The notes below the pieces were generated by a model that was not told the origin of the DNA, made no database searches, and saw only the letters and a list, made by a program, of their open reading frames with translations. The position numbers were made by a program, and so were the translations under genes. A stretch of DNA of 64,000 nt from Caulobacteraceae bacterium (GTDB lineage Bacteria; Pseudomonadota; Alphaproteobacteria; Caulobacterales; Caulobacteraceae). How positions within the stretch are numbered: position 1 is the first letter of the stretch; the number at the start of each line of letters is the position of its first letter. The stretch spans positions 186,001 through 250,000 of the forward strand of contig JAIXZX010000001.1 of NCBI GenBank assembly GCA_027489335.1, written 5' to 3'. Of this stretch, positions 62,758-64,000 are shown in pieces.

Positions 62758-64000
<1,243 letters not shown>

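Overview
This is a gene-dense, high-GC alphaproteobacterial chromosome segment, most likely from Caulobacteraceae (Phenylobacterium- or Caulobacter-like). The evidence is the tolQRAB-pal-cpoB-tilS block directly after ruvCAB-ybgC, an aa3-oxidase subunit IV of the alphaproteobacterial type, a three-gene proton-translocating transhydrogenase operon (pntA1-pntA2-pntB), a Caulobacter-style NtrC-family regulator at the right edge, and many acyl-CoA/lipid catabolism genes. The genus is an inference. I see about 63 protein genes, no tRNA, rRNA, CRISPR array, insertion sequence or prophage, and no gene-free stretch longer than 300 bases.

Left part (1-30 kb), mostly accessory metabolism. 1-5.7 kb: a lipid/terpenoid-type catabolic set (P450, APH-like phosphotransferase, a small helical protein, a DUF35 OB-fold protein and a thiolase) facing a CrtC-like protein across an operator-rich gap. 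5.8-11.4 kb: an alpha/beta hydrolase, then an envelope module of exported truncated globin, DUF3034 barrel, type-1-copper cupredoxin and transmembrane EAL phosphodiesterase. 11.5-16.6 kb: a MoxR ATPase/VWA pair convergent with a two-subunit molybdenum hydroxylase. 16.7-18.9 kb: a LemA/TPM operon. 19-21.6 kb: divergent SDR/HCCA-isomerase and HxlR/VOC operons around a long inverted repeat. 21.7-25.4 kb: a heterodimeric ABC exporter. 25.6-29.4 kb: a DUF1365, FAD oxidoreductase, CFA-type methyltransferase and DUF2177 cluster that resembles membrane-lipid modification clusters.

Middle part (29.5-42.7 kb): acyl-CoA ligase; a sugar aminotransferase plus nucleotide-sugar dehydrogenase; a palindromic intergenic repeat; thioesterase; patatin; two secreted orphan proteins ending in a good terminator; a quinone reductase/hydrolase/SDR run; then the housekeeping genes yebC, mgtC and a probable catalytically dead RNase H-like protein.

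Right part (42.8-64 kb): housekeeping core. ruvCAB (Holliday junction processing), ybgC and tolQRAB-pal-cpoB (envelope constriction and integrity), tilS, an M23 peptidase, the pnt operon, oxidase subunit IV, a hydrolase/thioesterase pair, oligoendopeptidase F, a lipoprotein-type PQQ alcohol dehydrogenase, a small membrane protein and the truncated sigma-54 response regulator.

The most interesting items are: the exported globin/barrel/cupredoxin/EAL module; two copies of a dispersed repeat that provide the stop codon of their upstream gene at the same element position; the pseudo-RNase H protein next to ruvC; and the DUF1365/FAD/methyltransferase lipid cluster.
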